In this document: positions 7,983 through 16,178 of the stretch, one piece after another
Position numbering within the stretch: the stretch's first letter is position 1
Layout of the letters: each line of letters starts with the position of its first letter
Translations under genes and position numbers: made by a program
The notes under the pieces: generated by a model
What the model was told of the DNA's origin: nothing
What the model saw: the letters and a program-made list of their open reading frames with translations, nothing else
The model's database searches: none
NCBI RefSeq assembly: GCF_017751145.1
Contig: NZ_CP046640.1
Location: forward strand, 1,530,137 to 1,594,136
Length of the DNA: 64,000 bases
Direction: 5' to 3'
Origin: Iocasia fonsfrigidae
GTDB lineage: Bacteria > Bacillota > Halanaerobiia > Halanaerobiales > DTU029

Positions 7983-8102
7983 AAGCAAGGAATTTACCTC
8001 TAAACTATTAGCCTGTTGTTTAAGAACCCACTGTTCTCGTTCAATACCCTGGCATTTAGGACAATGCCTATTACGACAGGTGAAGCAAAGGGAGAGAGAT
8101 TT
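7983..8102 (-). pseudogene. Zinc-binding fragment of an IS91-family transposase
   Basis: The minus strand reads SLSLCFTCRNRHCPKCQGIE followed by REQWVLKQQANSLEV. CRNRHCPKCQ is the hallmark Cys/His cluster of the N-terminal zinc domain of IS91/IS801-type (Y1) transposases. Only about 40 residues remain, with no catalytic HUH/Tyr part. Confidence 0.7.
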
Positions 8103-8208
8103 AAAGTAACTTGAGGTTACCTGAGGTATAAAGTGAAATTAAAAGAATTTATAATGATATTTTGCAATAACTATTTACACAAATTTAATTACGCTCCTTA
8201 TATTAACG

Positions 8209-8250
8209 AAAAAAGCCATGATTATTATAATTTTATCATGGCTTTTCTTT
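8209..8250. terminator. Bidirectional rho-independent terminator
   Basis: AAAAAAGCCATGAT and ATCATGGCTTTTCTT form a stem of 10-14 bp with an AT-rich loop. A-run and T-run on the two sides allow termination in both directions. It lies directly downstream of the minus-strand fragment ending at 8236. Confidence 0.8.
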
Positions 8251-8465
8251 AACTATTCTTATTATCCGAATGAACTTTTCTATTTCCTTAGTATTAAGAC
8301 TTTTCGTTTTTTGAACTAAATGCAGTAAATCTTCTCGTTCGGCTAAACAGGATAGTAAATTTTCCAGTTTAGAATCATTCTCTGTTAATTTTCTGAGTTT
8401 GTTTAGCAAATGATTTTGCTCTTTCCCAAAAAACAGGTATTCTAGAGAGATAGGTGGTTTAGAGG
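8236..8465 (-). pseudogene. C-terminal fragment of an XRE-type regulator
   Basis: The minus frame runs KPPISLEYLFFGKE, the usual end of an XRE helix-turn-helix domain, then a helical tail ending IIRIVKEKP and a TGA at 8236-8238 inside the terminator stem. The HTH itself is missing and the strand upstream belongs to another gene, so it is truncated. Confidence 0.4.
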
Positions 8466-8589
8466 AATTATTTAGTTATCTTGAGTTGATAACATTTTTA
8501 AATCCTAATAAACTTGAGGAGTATTTATCCTTTTATCCTGGAATTCTTATTTGGCATAAAATTGTACAACACTCAATGGAGGGATAGTA
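8466..8589 (+). pseudogene. C-terminal fragment of an unidentified protein
   Basis: The frame reads GGLEELFSYLELITFLNPNK ... WHKIVQHSMEG and stops with TAG four bases before the ATG of the C69-type peptidase. No start is visible. Tight spacing suggests it was once in an operon with the peptidase. Confidence 0.35.
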
Positions 8590-9825
8590 ATGTGTGATAC
8601 ATTGGTTTATTTTAAAAACAGAGAGCATTCTTATTTTGCCAAAAACTCTGATCGCGATCTGCAAGAACGACAAATAATATATTTGTCACAGGATCCAGCA
8701 AGAGAGTTGAGGAATAGACCCTATGAACTAGAACTGGAAAAGTATAGACAACCTTTCCTTCGCTTGAAGAGTATTTTTTGTGAGTATAAACACCCCTATA
8801 CTGCTTTTATTTCCAGGCCCACCTGGATCTGGGGGGCCGAAATGGGTGTTAATCAATATGGGCTTGCCATTGGCAATGAAGCGATTTTTTCCAGAGAAAG
8901 GGTTCCAGAAGATGGTCTATTGGGTATGGATATTTTAAGGTTGGCCTTACATAACTGTCAGAAGGCAATAGAGGCAGTAGATTTCATTACCAGGTTAATT
9001 GAGCTTCATGGTCAAGGTGGTGATGGTGGTTTTAAAAGCAGCCTAAAATATTTTAACTCTTTTCTAGTTAAGGATTTTACAGAGGCTTATATCATCGAAA
9101 CATCTGCCAAGAAATGGGCTGTCAGGAAGGTAAAAAGTAAAGCGGCTATCTCCAATAAATATAGTATTGAGAATGATTATACTTCAACTAATCTGAAAAA
9201 TACTGATATCAATTTCAGAAAGGAATATGAAAATAAAATTATGTCATTTTTTACTAAAGGGGCACAGAGAAAAGATTATGTACTGGCCCAATTGGAAAGT
9301 CAGGACCTGGACTTGTTTAGTTTAATAGAGTTATTAAGAAGTCATAATGGTCAAGGCACGATTAAGAGAGGAATGAAGTCAGTTTGTATGCACCCGGGAT
9401 TAATAATAAAATCAGAGACCACCTCATCTTTAATAGTTGATTATCTAGATGATAAATTTTTTATCTGGTTTACAGGTGCACCTAATCCCTGTGTCTCTTT
9501 GTATAAACCTTTTGCCTTTACTTTACAAAATGCTAATCAAAAATATCTTCAAGATCTCGATACGGCAATTAGATTTAATCATAAGTGGAGGGTGTTTTCT
9601 CAAAAAATGATAGGCAATTATAATTGGTTTATTAATAATGTTAAAAAAGAACGGGATGAAATTGAGCAGGAATTTATTTTGCAGATTGATAAGGTAATTG
9701 ATAATAAAAATGATAAGGAATTAAGTAAGCTTATTCTTGAATTAACAAACAGAGCGGAGGAATTCAGGAAGGTAAGCGTCAAAACGTCCCCACCTGGAAA
9801 AATTGAGGACATTATGATAGGCTAA
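8590..9825 (+). CDS. Peptidase C69/secernin-like Ntn hydrolase, 3' end replaced by IS66
   Basis: The N-terminus MCDTLVYFKNREHSYFAKNS has the family's Cys2 nucleophile (exposed after Met removal) and the following KNSDRD. WGAEMGVNQYGLAIGNEA is the second conserved block, so this is an Ntn-hydrolase of the C69 dipeptidase/secernin group. ATG 8590 follows GGAGG. Codons 1-394 (to 9771) are host sequence; the last 17 residues (VSVKTSPPGKIEDIMIG) come from the left end of the IS66 element. The original end was probably KYVLCK, preserved at 12408-12428, giving a 400-residue protein. Because the catalytic domain is N-terminal, the hybrid could still work. Confidence 0.75.
   Translation: MCDTLVYFKNREHSYFAKNSDRDLQERQIIYLSQDPARELRNRPYELELEKYRQPFLRLKSIFCEYKHPYTAFISRPTWIWGAEMGVNQYGLAIGNEAIFSRERVPEDGLLGMDILRLALHNCQKAIEAVDFITRLIELHGQGGDGGFKSSLKYFNSFLVKDFTEAYIIETSAKKWAVRKVKSKAAISNKYSIENDYTSTNLKNTDINFRKEYENKIMSFFTKGAQRKDYVLAQLESQDLDLFSLIELLRSHNGQGTIKRGMKSVCMHPGLIIKSETTSSLIVDYLDDKFFIWFTGAPNPCVSLYKPFAFTLQNANQKYLQDLDTAIRFNHKWRVFSQKMIGNYNWFINNVKKERDEIEQEFILQIDKVIDNKNDKELSKLILELTNRAEEFRKVSVKTSPPGKIEDIMIG
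9627..9771 (+). repeat. 145-bp direct repeat, left copy (flanks IS66)
   Basis: Bases 9627-9771 are identical by eye to 12263-12407. The two copies directly abut the two ends of the IS66 element. They encode the C-terminal helices NNVKKERDEIEQEF ... AEEFRK of the C69-type protein. Confidence 0.9.
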
Positions 9826-11417
9826 TTCTTATGAGGAATCCTGCATTCTTCCGGAATAGATTGAGACCAAGGTAATAATTCATCCAATTCATCTATATTT
9901 TGTAGATCAATGTTGGGTAGTTTCTCAAAAAGATATTTTAGATAAAAGAATGGTACTAAGTTGTTTGCTTTGGCGGTCTCTATGATACTGTAAGTAATGG
10001 CACTGGCTGTAGCTCCTTTTACCGACTTGGAAAATAGAAAGTTCTTTCTCCCAATAACAAAGGGCTTGATTGCTCTTTCTGCCCGATTATTACTGATCTC
10101 TAGTCTACCATCCAGGAGAAAGGCTTCTAGTTTAGGCCATTGATTGAGACAATATTTAATAGCTTTGCTGAGACCACTTTTAGGTAAAGTCTGTTGTTCC
10201 TTGATTTTTAGCCATGACAAAAAGGCCTCCAGAACTGGTTTGCTTTGTTCAAGGCGTTTTTGATATCTTTCTTCAGCTGATAAGTCTTTTAAGTCCCGTT
10301 CAATCTGGAAGAGTCGATTGCAGAAATTCAGACCTTCCTCAGCATTAGTTTTTAAGTGAACAGAGCCTTTAGGTAATGCCTTTAAGGCATCTGTGAAACC
10401 ACGTCTAGCGTGAGCAAAACATCCGAGCTGGGTGACGTCCTGAACACTATTGTACCCAGCATAGCCATCGGTTTGAAGAAACCCACTGAATCCAGTTAAG
10501 AATTTCTTCGGATGTTCATTAGCCCTGGAAGGTTGATATTCATATAAGTAGATCGGTGGACTGGAAACTCCAGTAGCATAGAGCCACATATATGATTTGC
10601 TTTTAGCTGCTTTACCTTTTTCAGATAAAACCTGAAGTGTAGTTTCATCAGCATGTACGATATCTTCTTTTAATAAATATTCATATATTCTATCATATAG
10701 ATAGTTAAGCCAGTTGTTGGCTCCATGGATTACCCAGTTAGCCAGATTTTGACGGGATAGCTCAATGCCAAAATTCTTAAATTGTTTCTCCTGTCTGTAA
10801 AGAGGTACTGCTTGAGAATATTTGGTATCCATGATATATGCCAGTAACGATGGAGAGAGAAAACTCCCTTTTAAAACTGGATTAGGCATAGGAGCAGTAA
10901 TTACTGGAGTTGTGATATTTTCCTTTTCGCAATTTCTACAGGCATAAACATCACGAACATGTTCAACAACCTTAACCTGAGCAGGAATAATCTTTAATTC
11001 TTTTCTAATTTCCTTACTCATGACATGAAGTTGCTTACCACATTGCGGACAGATCTGCTCAGCTTCATCTAGATGATATTCAATGACTTCAACAGGGAGA
11101 TCTTCGAAGGACTTTTTCTTTTTGTTTTTGCCCTTACGTCTTTTATATGTAATCTCCTCGAGTTCAGGTTCTTTGAGACTGACCTTAGCTTCCTGTTCAG
11201 CCTCATTGAAAATTGATAACTGATTAGAATTAAATTTTTCACTAGAAGCACCAAATCGTCTTTGTTGGTTTAAGCGAAATTGCTCCTCATACCAGTTTAA
11301 TTTAGCTGTCAATTCTTCAATTTGTTGAGCCTGTCTTGCAATTTTATCTTCTAAAGATAGCTCTTGATTTTCTTCTTTATTAACTTGTATAATCGTTGAT
11401 TTATCAGTAGTTTTCAT
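9822..11417 (-). CDS. tnpC: IS66 transposase TnpC
   Basis: This 531-residue DDE transposase has an N-terminal coiled coil (EDKIARQAQQIEELTAKLNW), an IS66 zinc-binding domain (CPQCGKQL...CRNCEK) and the catalytic core with HADETTLQVL (Asp), QTDGYAGYNS (Asp) and ISNNRAERAIKPFVIGRKNF (Glu). It ends with the IS66 C-terminal domain (LPWSQSIPEECR). Length and order are normal for the family, so it is probably functional. The first 60 codons match the remnant at 2171. Confidence 0.95.
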   Translation of the reverse strand: MKTTDKSTIIQVNKEENQELSLEDKIARQAQQIEELTAKLNWYEEQFRLNQQRRFGASSEKFNSNQLSIFNEAEQEAKVSLKEPELEEITYKRRKGKNKKKKSFEDLPVEVIEYHLDEAEQICPQCGKQLHVMSKEIRKELKIIPAQVKVVEHVRDVYACRNCEKENITTPVITAPMPNPVLKGSFLSPSLLAYIMDTKYSQAVPLYRQEKQFKNFGIELSRQNLANWVIHGANNWLNYLYDRIYEYLLKEDIVHADETTLQVLSEKGKAAKSKSYMWLYATGVSSPPIYLYEYQPSRANEHPKKFLTGFSGFLQTDGYAGYNSVQDVTQLGCFAHARRGFTDALKALPKGSVHLKTNAEEGLNFCNRLFQIERDLKDLSAEERYQKRLEQSKPVLEAFLSWLKIKEQQTLPKSGLSKAIKYCLNQWPKLEAFLLDGRLEISNNRAERAIKPFVIGRKNFLFSKSVKGATASAITYSIIETAKANNLVPFFYLKYLFEKLPNIDLQNIDELDELLPWSQSIPEECRIPHKN

Positions 11418-11515
11418 AAGTCTATTATATCATTTTTAGGAGAAAAAAGATACTAAAATTAAGCATAAAAGCTCTGGTTTTACAATGTTTTTGAGGCTTT
11501 TGTCTAAAGTTTGTT

Positions 11516-11872
11516 TTAGATGATTATTCTTTCTTTAACGGCAGGATGAGCACCTTTTTGATGAATAGATAAACCATCAAGTAACCACCTGAATTGTCTT
11601 TCATCAATCATTACTGTAGAGCCAGTAGTACCATCAGGCCATCTGAATCTACTTTTTTCCAGGCGTTTGTAGTGTAACCAGAAACCATCATTATCCCATT
11701 CCAAAATCTTGAGTTTGTCCTGCTTTCTGTTACAGAAGACAAAGAGGTCATGAGAAAAGGGATTGAGCTTAAAGCTCTCCTGAACTATTAAGGATAGGCC
11801 ATTGATTGATTTCCTAAGATCTGTAGGCCCCAGGGATAAATATACTTTATTGATATGATGCTGATTTAACAT
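11516..11872 (-). CDS. tnpB: IS66 Orf2 (TnpB)
   Basis: This 118-residue IS66 Orf2-like protein has LGPTDLRKSINGLS near residue 15 and FVFCNRKQDKLKILEWDNDGFWLHYKRLEK in the centre, the standard family pattern. It is needed for transposition in characterised IS66 members, though its role is not known precisely. The start codon overlaps the stop of tnpA. Confidence 0.95.
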   Translation of the reverse strand: MLNQHHINKVYLSLGPTDLRKSINGLSLIVQESFKLNPFSHDLFVFCNRKQDKLKILEWDNDGFWLHYKRLEKSRFRWPDGTTGSTVMIDERQFRWLLDGLSIHQKGAHPAVKERIII

Positions 11873-12192
11873 TGTTCTTTAAGAATCCTGATAAGAGTTT
11901 CAAAAGTATTAGAATCAAAACCTGGAACGACCTCTATGATCGCCTGACCTATAGTTATTTTTATGGTTTTAGTTTCAGAATTGTTATTTTCTGCTCGGGC
12001 AGGGAATACAGCTGTCCATTTAGTTTGACTAGATTCCTGTTCTTTCTTTTCCTTATTAAATTTATGAATATAGTATCTTAGAGAATTAATGTTTAGACCA
12101 TTCTCTTCACACCATTTGGCAGCAGTTAAACTACTTGCTTTGTAATCCTGGATTCTTTCAATCCAGATTTCACGTTTGTTATTCATCTTCAA
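11866..12192 (-). CDS. tnpA: IS66 TnpA (HTH accessory protein)
   Basis: This 108-residue protein has an HTH segment (SLTAAKWCEENGLNINSLRYY, residues about 17-37) and a basic centre, as in IS66 TnpA. It overlaps tnpB by 7 bp, indicating translational coupling. GGAGG lies upstream of its ATG (+ strand CCTCCC at 12195-12203). Confidence 0.9.
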   Translation of the reverse strand: MKMNNKREIWIERIQDYKASSLTAAKWCEENGLNINSLRYYIHKFNKEKKEQESSQTKWTAVFPARAENNNSETKTIKITIGQAIIEVVPGFDSNTFETLIRILKEQC

Positions 12193-12262
12193 ATAACCTC
12201 CCTCAGGGAAATTATCTCATAGATTTCGGCTGTAAGGAATGTGGGTTATATTTGACGCTTAC

Positions 12263-12407
12263 GTTTATTAATAATGTTAAAAAAGAACGGGATGAAATTG
12301 AGCAGGAATTTATTTTGCAGATTGATAAGGTAATTGATAATAAAAATGATAAGGAATTAAGTAAGCTTATTCTTGAATTAACAAACAGAGCGGAGGAATT
12401 CAGGAAG
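12263..12407 (+). repeat. 145-bp direct repeat, right copy (flanks IS66)
   Basis: Second copy of the 9627-9771 segment, starting immediately after the IS66 right end. It continues in frame into AAATATGTTTTGTGTAAATAA, the presumed original 3' end of the C69-type gene. Confidence 0.9.
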
Positions 12408-12524
12408 AAATATGTTTTGTGTAAATAAGAAATTGGATTACCCATCGATTATTTTCAGTATGTAGTCTTGATAAAGAATAGTCGAGCGTCTAAACCCCTG
12501 AATTAATTGAGTTAATTAAGTAAA

Positions 12525-12709
12525 ATGAATGAAGGATTGAAAATATATGAGCTTTCCCTGGCAGCAGCAGTAAGTTTATCAATAGTAGAGAAGCAATCTA
12601 CTTTTAGGTTGTCTACTTATTTGAGGAACAAGTTATTAATAAACCTTTTACTGATGATGATTTTGAAATTTTTTTAAAAAGAGCAAGAAAGATTTTTCCA
12701 AATTATTAG
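12525..12709 (+). pseudogene. Broken small gene of unknown function
   Basis: ATG 12525 opens MNEGLKIYELSLAAAVSLSI; after a frame change near 12625 the sequence continues as LFEEQVINKPFTDDDFEIFL and RARKIFPNY, stopping with TAG at 12707. The two parts fit one small protein of about 60 residues with a frameshift. No family is recognised. Confidence 0.35.
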
Positions 12710-12730
12710 AGTTAGAAACTAGTGTGAAAT

Positions 12731-12768
12731 GACCATAGTTTGCGTTAAGGCAGATTATGGTCTTTTTT
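12731..12768 (+). terminator. Rho-independent terminator before the integrase
   Basis: GACCATA (12731-12737) pairs with TATGGTC (12756-12762), followed by a run of six T. It separates the upstream fragments from the integrase transcription unit. Confidence 0.7.
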
Positions 12769-12879
12769 GGATTCGGCCAGGTTTCAATTTTACTACAGCG
12801 AGATTTATCGACTTAGTCGGTAGTTGTTGAATTTATTAGGAAAAAATAAAAATAAAAATAAAAGAAAAATATAAAAAAT

Positions 12880-12908
12880 TTGAAATTAAAGGAAATTTGT
12901 TATATACT
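12880..12908 (+). promoter_or_regulatory. Predicted integrase promoter
   Basis: TTGAAA (12880-12885), a 17-bp spacer and TATACT (12903-12908) form a good sigma-70-type promoter about 80 bp before the integrase ATG. I saw no GAAC-N4-GTTC LexA box here, so SOS control as in proteobacterial integrons is not supported. Confidence 0.6.
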
Positions 12909-12989
12909 AAAACAAACAAATGTTCAAATTTCAAACTTAAGGTATATTTCATTAATATTTTTTATTAGGAAAGGGTAGGTGGGTTATTT

Positions 12990-14078
12990 ATGTTTATAAA
13001 ATTATTTTGCGGTGGTGATGGTAATTTTTTAATTGTTAAATTTAATTACTCATCTTTAATTGTAGAGAAGTTGAAAAAAATAAACGACAGTAGATATATA
13101 AAAAGCAAAAATTACTGGCAAATACCTGGTGATAGAAAAGTACTAAAAAAATTGTTTTTCTTATTTAAAAATGAAGAAGTTAAATTAGATGAATCATTAC
13201 TAAGGTTTAAAAATTGTAATATGATCATTAATAAAAAATACAATGATTTATTAAAGGAATATACAAAAGTTATAAAATTATCAGGTTATAGTACACATAC
13301 TTATAAGAATTATCTATGTCATTTAAAAAGATTTATTCTATATAGCGAAGGTAAGCTTATTTCTATTAGGCAGAGGGATATCGAAAGTTATTTGTTATAT
13401 TTACTTGAAATTAGGAATTGTTCCCATTCTTATGTTAATCAAGCTATTAGTGCTATAAAGCTGTTTTATAAAAAGGTATTAAACGAAAATCAAATAGATA
13501 TTAATTTGACCAGACCTAAAAAAAAGAAAAGACTCCCTAAGGTACTCAGTCTAAATGAAATAAAAAAGGTTATTCAAATAACTCATAATTTAAAACATAA
13601 AACAATATTGGTATTTATTTATTCTTCAGGTTTAAGGGTAAGTGAAGTAGTTAAAATTAAGATGAATCATATTGATATTGAAAGGAAAATGTTAAGAGTC
13701 CCTCAAAGTAAAGGTAAAAAAGATAGATATACAATTTTATCTGATACGGCTCTTTTGTATCTTCGAGCATATAGATCAAAATATAAAATTTATGAATGGT
13801 TATTTCCAGGACGGGGAGAAAAACATTTAAGCGTAAGGTCTGTTCAAAAAATCTTTAAAAAAGCAGTTAGTAAAGCAAATATAAAAAAAGATGTATCTGT
13901 TCATTCATTACGCCACTCATTTGCAACACATCTTTTAGAAAACGGTACTGATATCAGGTATATCCAAGAGTTTTTAGGTCATAAAAGTACTAAAACTACA
14001 GAAATATATACCCATGTAAGTAAAGCACAATATAAAAAGATTAAAAGCCCATTAGACCAACTACTAAAAAATCAGTGA
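12990..14078 (+). CDS. Tyrosine recombinase, probable cassette integrase (IntI/XerA-like, no I-domain)
   Basis: This 362-residue protein has three parts. Residues 1-70 are an extra N-terminal domain with KNYWQIPGDRKVLKKLFFLF, resembling HARP-like modules. Residues about 82-165 are a SAM-like core-binding domain. Residues about 185-350 are the catalytic domain with all expected residues: Arg216 (SSGLR), Lys in SKGKKDR (240-246), His305 and Arg308 (HSLRH), His331 (LGHKST) and Tyr340 (EIYTHV). The C-terminus SPLDQL resembles XerC/D and IntI ends. The insertion between patches II and III that defines classical IntI is absent. It is followed by a strong promoter, an attI-like site and about 28 cassettes, so it is the likely integrase. 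It is transcribed towards the array, as in Treponema integrons. Confidence 0.8.
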   Translation: MFIKLFCGGDGNFLIVKFNYSSLIVEKLKKINDSRYIKSKNYWQIPGDRKVLKKLFFLFKNEEVKLDESLLRFKNCNMIINKKYNDLLKEYTKVIKLSGYSTHTYKNYLCHLKRFILYSEGKLISIRQRDIESYLLYLLEIRNCSHSYVNQAISAIKLFYKKVLNENQIDINLTRPKKKKRLPKVLSLNEIKKVIQITHNLKHKTILVFIYSSGLRVSEVVKIKMNHIDIERKMLRVPQSKGKKDRYTILSDTALLYLRAYRSKYKIYEWLFPGRGEKHLSVRSVQKIFKKAVSKANIKKDVSVHSLRHSFATHLLENGTDIRYIQEFLGHKSTKTTEIYTHVSKAQYKKIKSPLDQLLKNQ

Positions 14079-14117
14079 AAATATAATGCGTTATTAAACA
14101 AGAGTAAGACTTTATTA

Positions 14118-14147
14118 TTGACAAATATATAAAAGTTGTAATACAAT
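14118..14147 (+). promoter_or_regulatory. Predicted cassette promoter Pc
   Basis: TTGACA (14118-14123), an 18-bp spacer and TACAAT (14142-14147) point into the array, 136 bp before the attI core. It is the best promoter match in the area and is placed like Pc in integrons. It could drive the first several + strand cassettes. Confidence 0.7.
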
Positions 14148-14201
14148 TTATATAAATTAGTAAAATATTGCAATAAGACACTTCAGCCAAAGGATATCTT
14201 C

Positions 14202-14289
14202 ACGAAATACGTAAAGATAAATCTTTACGAAATTCGTTATATATCTAAATTTTGTATTTATACGAAATACGTAAAGATAGTAGTTATGT
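14202..14289 (+). other. attI: Candidate attI site with integrase-binding repeats
   Basis: ACGAAATACGTAAAGATA occurs at 14202-14219 and again at 14262-14279, directly before the core GTTATGT (14283-14289). Between them, ATCTTTACGAAATTCGT (14221-14237) is a near-perfect inverted copy. Direct repeats of integrase sites next to a single core are the layout of attI in known integrons. The first cassette starts at TTATGT (14284) and ends in ACATAAC, consistent with insertion here. Function is inferred. Confidence 0.65.
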
Positions 14290-14327
14290 GAAATCGTAAG
14301 TATAATATTTATATTGGAGGTTTATTT

Positions 14328-14975
14328 ATGAATTTATGGAATTCTAAGTTAAGTTGGGCTATTTTAATAATAGCAATTTTAGGAGATTTTATAGTTGCTT
14401 ATGTATTGTCGTTCTATTATCCTAAATATAGCCATACTAAACAAGTTATGAGTGTTTTGGGTAATCCTCAAAGTCCTGTTTCAATAATTTATAATATTTG
14501 GTTAGTAATTTTAGGATTATTATTTATTTATTCTGCTATAAATTTTTATATTGTTTTTTCTTCAGTGTCTAAAAGTTATGCAATGATAGGATTTATTTTA
14601 CTATTGATTTTTGCAATAGGTGCTGGTATTTTATCTGGTATATTTAGTGTAAATGTAAGTAAAGAATTAGAAACTCTTGCTTCTAAAGTTCATGGAATTG
14701 GGTCAGGATTAGGATTTATAGCTTTGACATTTATTCCGTTAATAGTATGTTTTCTTTTGTATAAGAGTAATGATAATACAACTGCAATAATATCACTTAT
14801 TTTTTTCTTAATTAGTCTTGTTTTATTTGTTTTATTTGTAGTTTCAGAAAAAGAATCGTATCAAAATACTATAGTGGGTTTAAGTGGACTTTGGCAACGA
14901 TTATTACTGGCAAGTATGTATATGCCATTATTAATCATTGCTATTAAGTATATTATGAAAGATAGTGTTAAATAA
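14328..14975 (+). CDS. DUF998-type six-helix membrane protein, copy 1
   Basis: This 215-residue, very hydrophobic protein has about six predicted transmembrane helices (residues about 9-30, 52-74, 83-105, 125-147, 152-172, 185-207). The DUF998 signature is YYPKYSHTKQVMSVLGNPQS followed by PVSIIYNIW. The function of the family is not firmly known. ATG 14328 follows TTGGAGG. It is the first cassette after attI, so it is the best expressed if Pc works. It differs from copies 2 and 3 at about three positions (Asn versus Ser after VLG, Val versus Ala, Ser versus Ala). Confidence 0.85.
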   Translation: MNLWNSKLSWAILIIAILGDFIVAYVLSFYYPKYSHTKQVMSVLGNPQSPVSIIYNIWLVILGLLFIYSAINFYIVFSSVSKSYAMIGFILLLIFAIGAGILSGIFSVNVSKELETLASKVHGIGSGLGFIALTFIPLIVCFLLYKSNDNTTAIISLIFFLISLVLFVLFVVSEKESYQNTIVGLSGLWQRLLLASMYMPLLIIAIKYIMKDSVK

Positions 14976-14994
14976 CAAGATAATGAGTGACTTC

Positions 14995-15099
14995 ACATAA
15001 CAAAATATTGCCGGTTCCGCTGTCGCTGCACCCAAATTCATGAATTCAAGCCAAGTCTGGCTAGAACTCATGAACTTCGGCAATACGGAGACGTTAGAT
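14995..15099 (+). repeat. attC site (105 bp)
   Basis: Cores ACATAAC (14995-15001) and GTTAGAT (15093-15099). Inner arms TATTGCCG and CGGCAATA pair, and AGCCAAGTCTGGCT forms the tip hairpin. The R'' core is the reverse complement of the attI core GTTATGT. Confidence 0.9.
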
Positions 15100-15135
15100 G
15101 AAATTGAAAATTAAGTTAGTGGAGGTCTATAAAAA

Positions 15136-16155
15136 ATGCAAAAGAGATATCAAATATTTCTTAGTTCGACATTTTCAGATCTAGTTCAAGAAAGAAAGGC
15201 AGTAATTGAATCATTATTAAATGCTAAGTACATACCTGCTGGCATGGAAATGTTCTCAGCTTCTAATAACGAACAGTTTAAATATATAAAAAAAATTATA
15301 GATAACTGTGATTATTATGTTCTAATTATAGCAGCAAGATATGGGTCAATTAATCCGAGTACTGGTATTAGTTATACAGAACAAGAATATGAATATGCCT
15401 TATCAAAGAATATTCCTGTATTAGCTTTTTTGCATAATGATCCTTATAACTTGCCAAGTGATAAAAGGGATGATGATAAACGAGAAAAACTAGAAGCTTT
15501 TAGGAATAAAGTTTCAAAAAATAGAATGTGTAAAATGTGGAGTACTGCAAAAGATCTGGTTTCATCAGTCTTAATTAGTCTTACAGAAGAGACTTCCGAA
15601 AATCCACAGTTAGGTTGGATTAGAGGGAGTTCATATGATACAACGGAATTATTAGAACAAATTAATAATCTGAGAATTGAAAATGATAATTTATCACAAG
15701 AATTAAAAGAATTACAAAAACAAATAAAGGCAAACAAACCGAAAGTTGAAAATTTAGCTTGTAGAGATGATGTTTTTGAAATTAAAGGTTCAAAATATAA
15801 ACCTCCAAGGGATAGTTTTAGTAAAGGACGATATTTATCACACACTGTTGAATTAACTTGGGATGAAATTTTCAAGGCGATAGGACCTTTCTTGGTATCT
15901 GCAAAGAACTATTTATCATTTTCTAGTGATTTGAAAAATAGCATTAATTCTGCTTATAATACAGCTTTTTCAAGTATAAAGGATGATTGTATTCAAACAA
16001 TAAAAGTTCAACTTTCTGCATTGGGATTAATAAATGTGAGAGCAGCAAAGTCTACTAATGGGGGATTAAATGAGTTCATTAGTTTAACAGAAAAAGGAAG
16101 TGCATATTTACTTAAATTAAAATCTATAAAGAAGAAAAAAACAAAGAATGAGTAG
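15136..16155 (+). CDS. DUF4062 domain protein with C-terminal wHTH-like region
   Basis: In this 339-residue protein the N-terminal DUF4062 domain (residues 1-150) has RYQIFLSSTFSDLVQERKAV and DNCDYYVLIIAARYGS, the TIR-like alpha/beta pattern of the family. Residues about 165-205 are a coiled coil (LLEQINNLRIENDNLSQELK). The C-terminal part (about 225-330), with TVELTWDEIFKAIGPFL, resembles a small winged-helix domain. DUF4062 occurs in NTPase-linked and defence-type proteins; no activity is known here. ATG 15136 follows GGAGG. Single gene of its cassette (GTTAGAT to ATCTAAC). Confidence 0.85.
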   Translation: MQKRYQIFLSSTFSDLVQERKAVIESLLNAKYIPAGMEMFSASNNEQFKYIKKIIDNCDYYVLIIAARYGSINPSTGISYTEQEYEYALSKNIPVLAFLHNDPYNLPSDKRDDDKREKLEAFRNKVSKNRMCKMWSTAKDLVSSVLISLTEETSENPQLGWIRGSSYDTTELLEQINNLRIENDNLSQELKELQKQIKANKPKVENLACRDDVFEIKGSKYKPPRDSFSKGRYLSHTVELTWDEIFKAIGPFLVSAKNYLSFSSDLKNSINSAYNTAFSSIKDDCIQTIKVQLSALGLINVRAAKSTNGGLNEFISLTEKGSAYLLKLKSIKKKKTKNE

Positions 16156-16178
16156 CTATGAAAGCGATTTTCAACTTC

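Larger units (their letters stand above)
9772..12262 (-). mobile_element. Complete IS66-family element (about 2.49 kb)
   Basis: The ends are GTAAGCGTCAAA at 9772 and its inverted copy TTTGACGCTTAC ending at 12262, the canonical IS66 terminal sequence. It carries intact tnpA, tnpB and tnpC on the minus strand. The bases next to each end do not form the 8-bp duplication usual for IS66; instead a 145-bp direct repeat flanks it. Confidence 0.9.

Noticed and set aside
7983-8102. A + strand continuation of the GNAT gene beyond 7979
   Set aside because: The + strand has stops here, while the minus strand carries the CRNRHCPKCQ zinc motif of IS91-type transposases.
12780-12990. LexA/SOS control of the integrase
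   Set aside because: No GAAC-N4-GTTC-type box or proteobacterial LexA box was found between the terminator and the start codon.
14202-14279. The inverted repeats near 14.2 kb as a terminator after the integrase
   Set aside because: The repeats are spaced around the cassette core and lack a T-tract at the stem end; an integrase-binding array fits better, although some terminator effect cannot be excluded.
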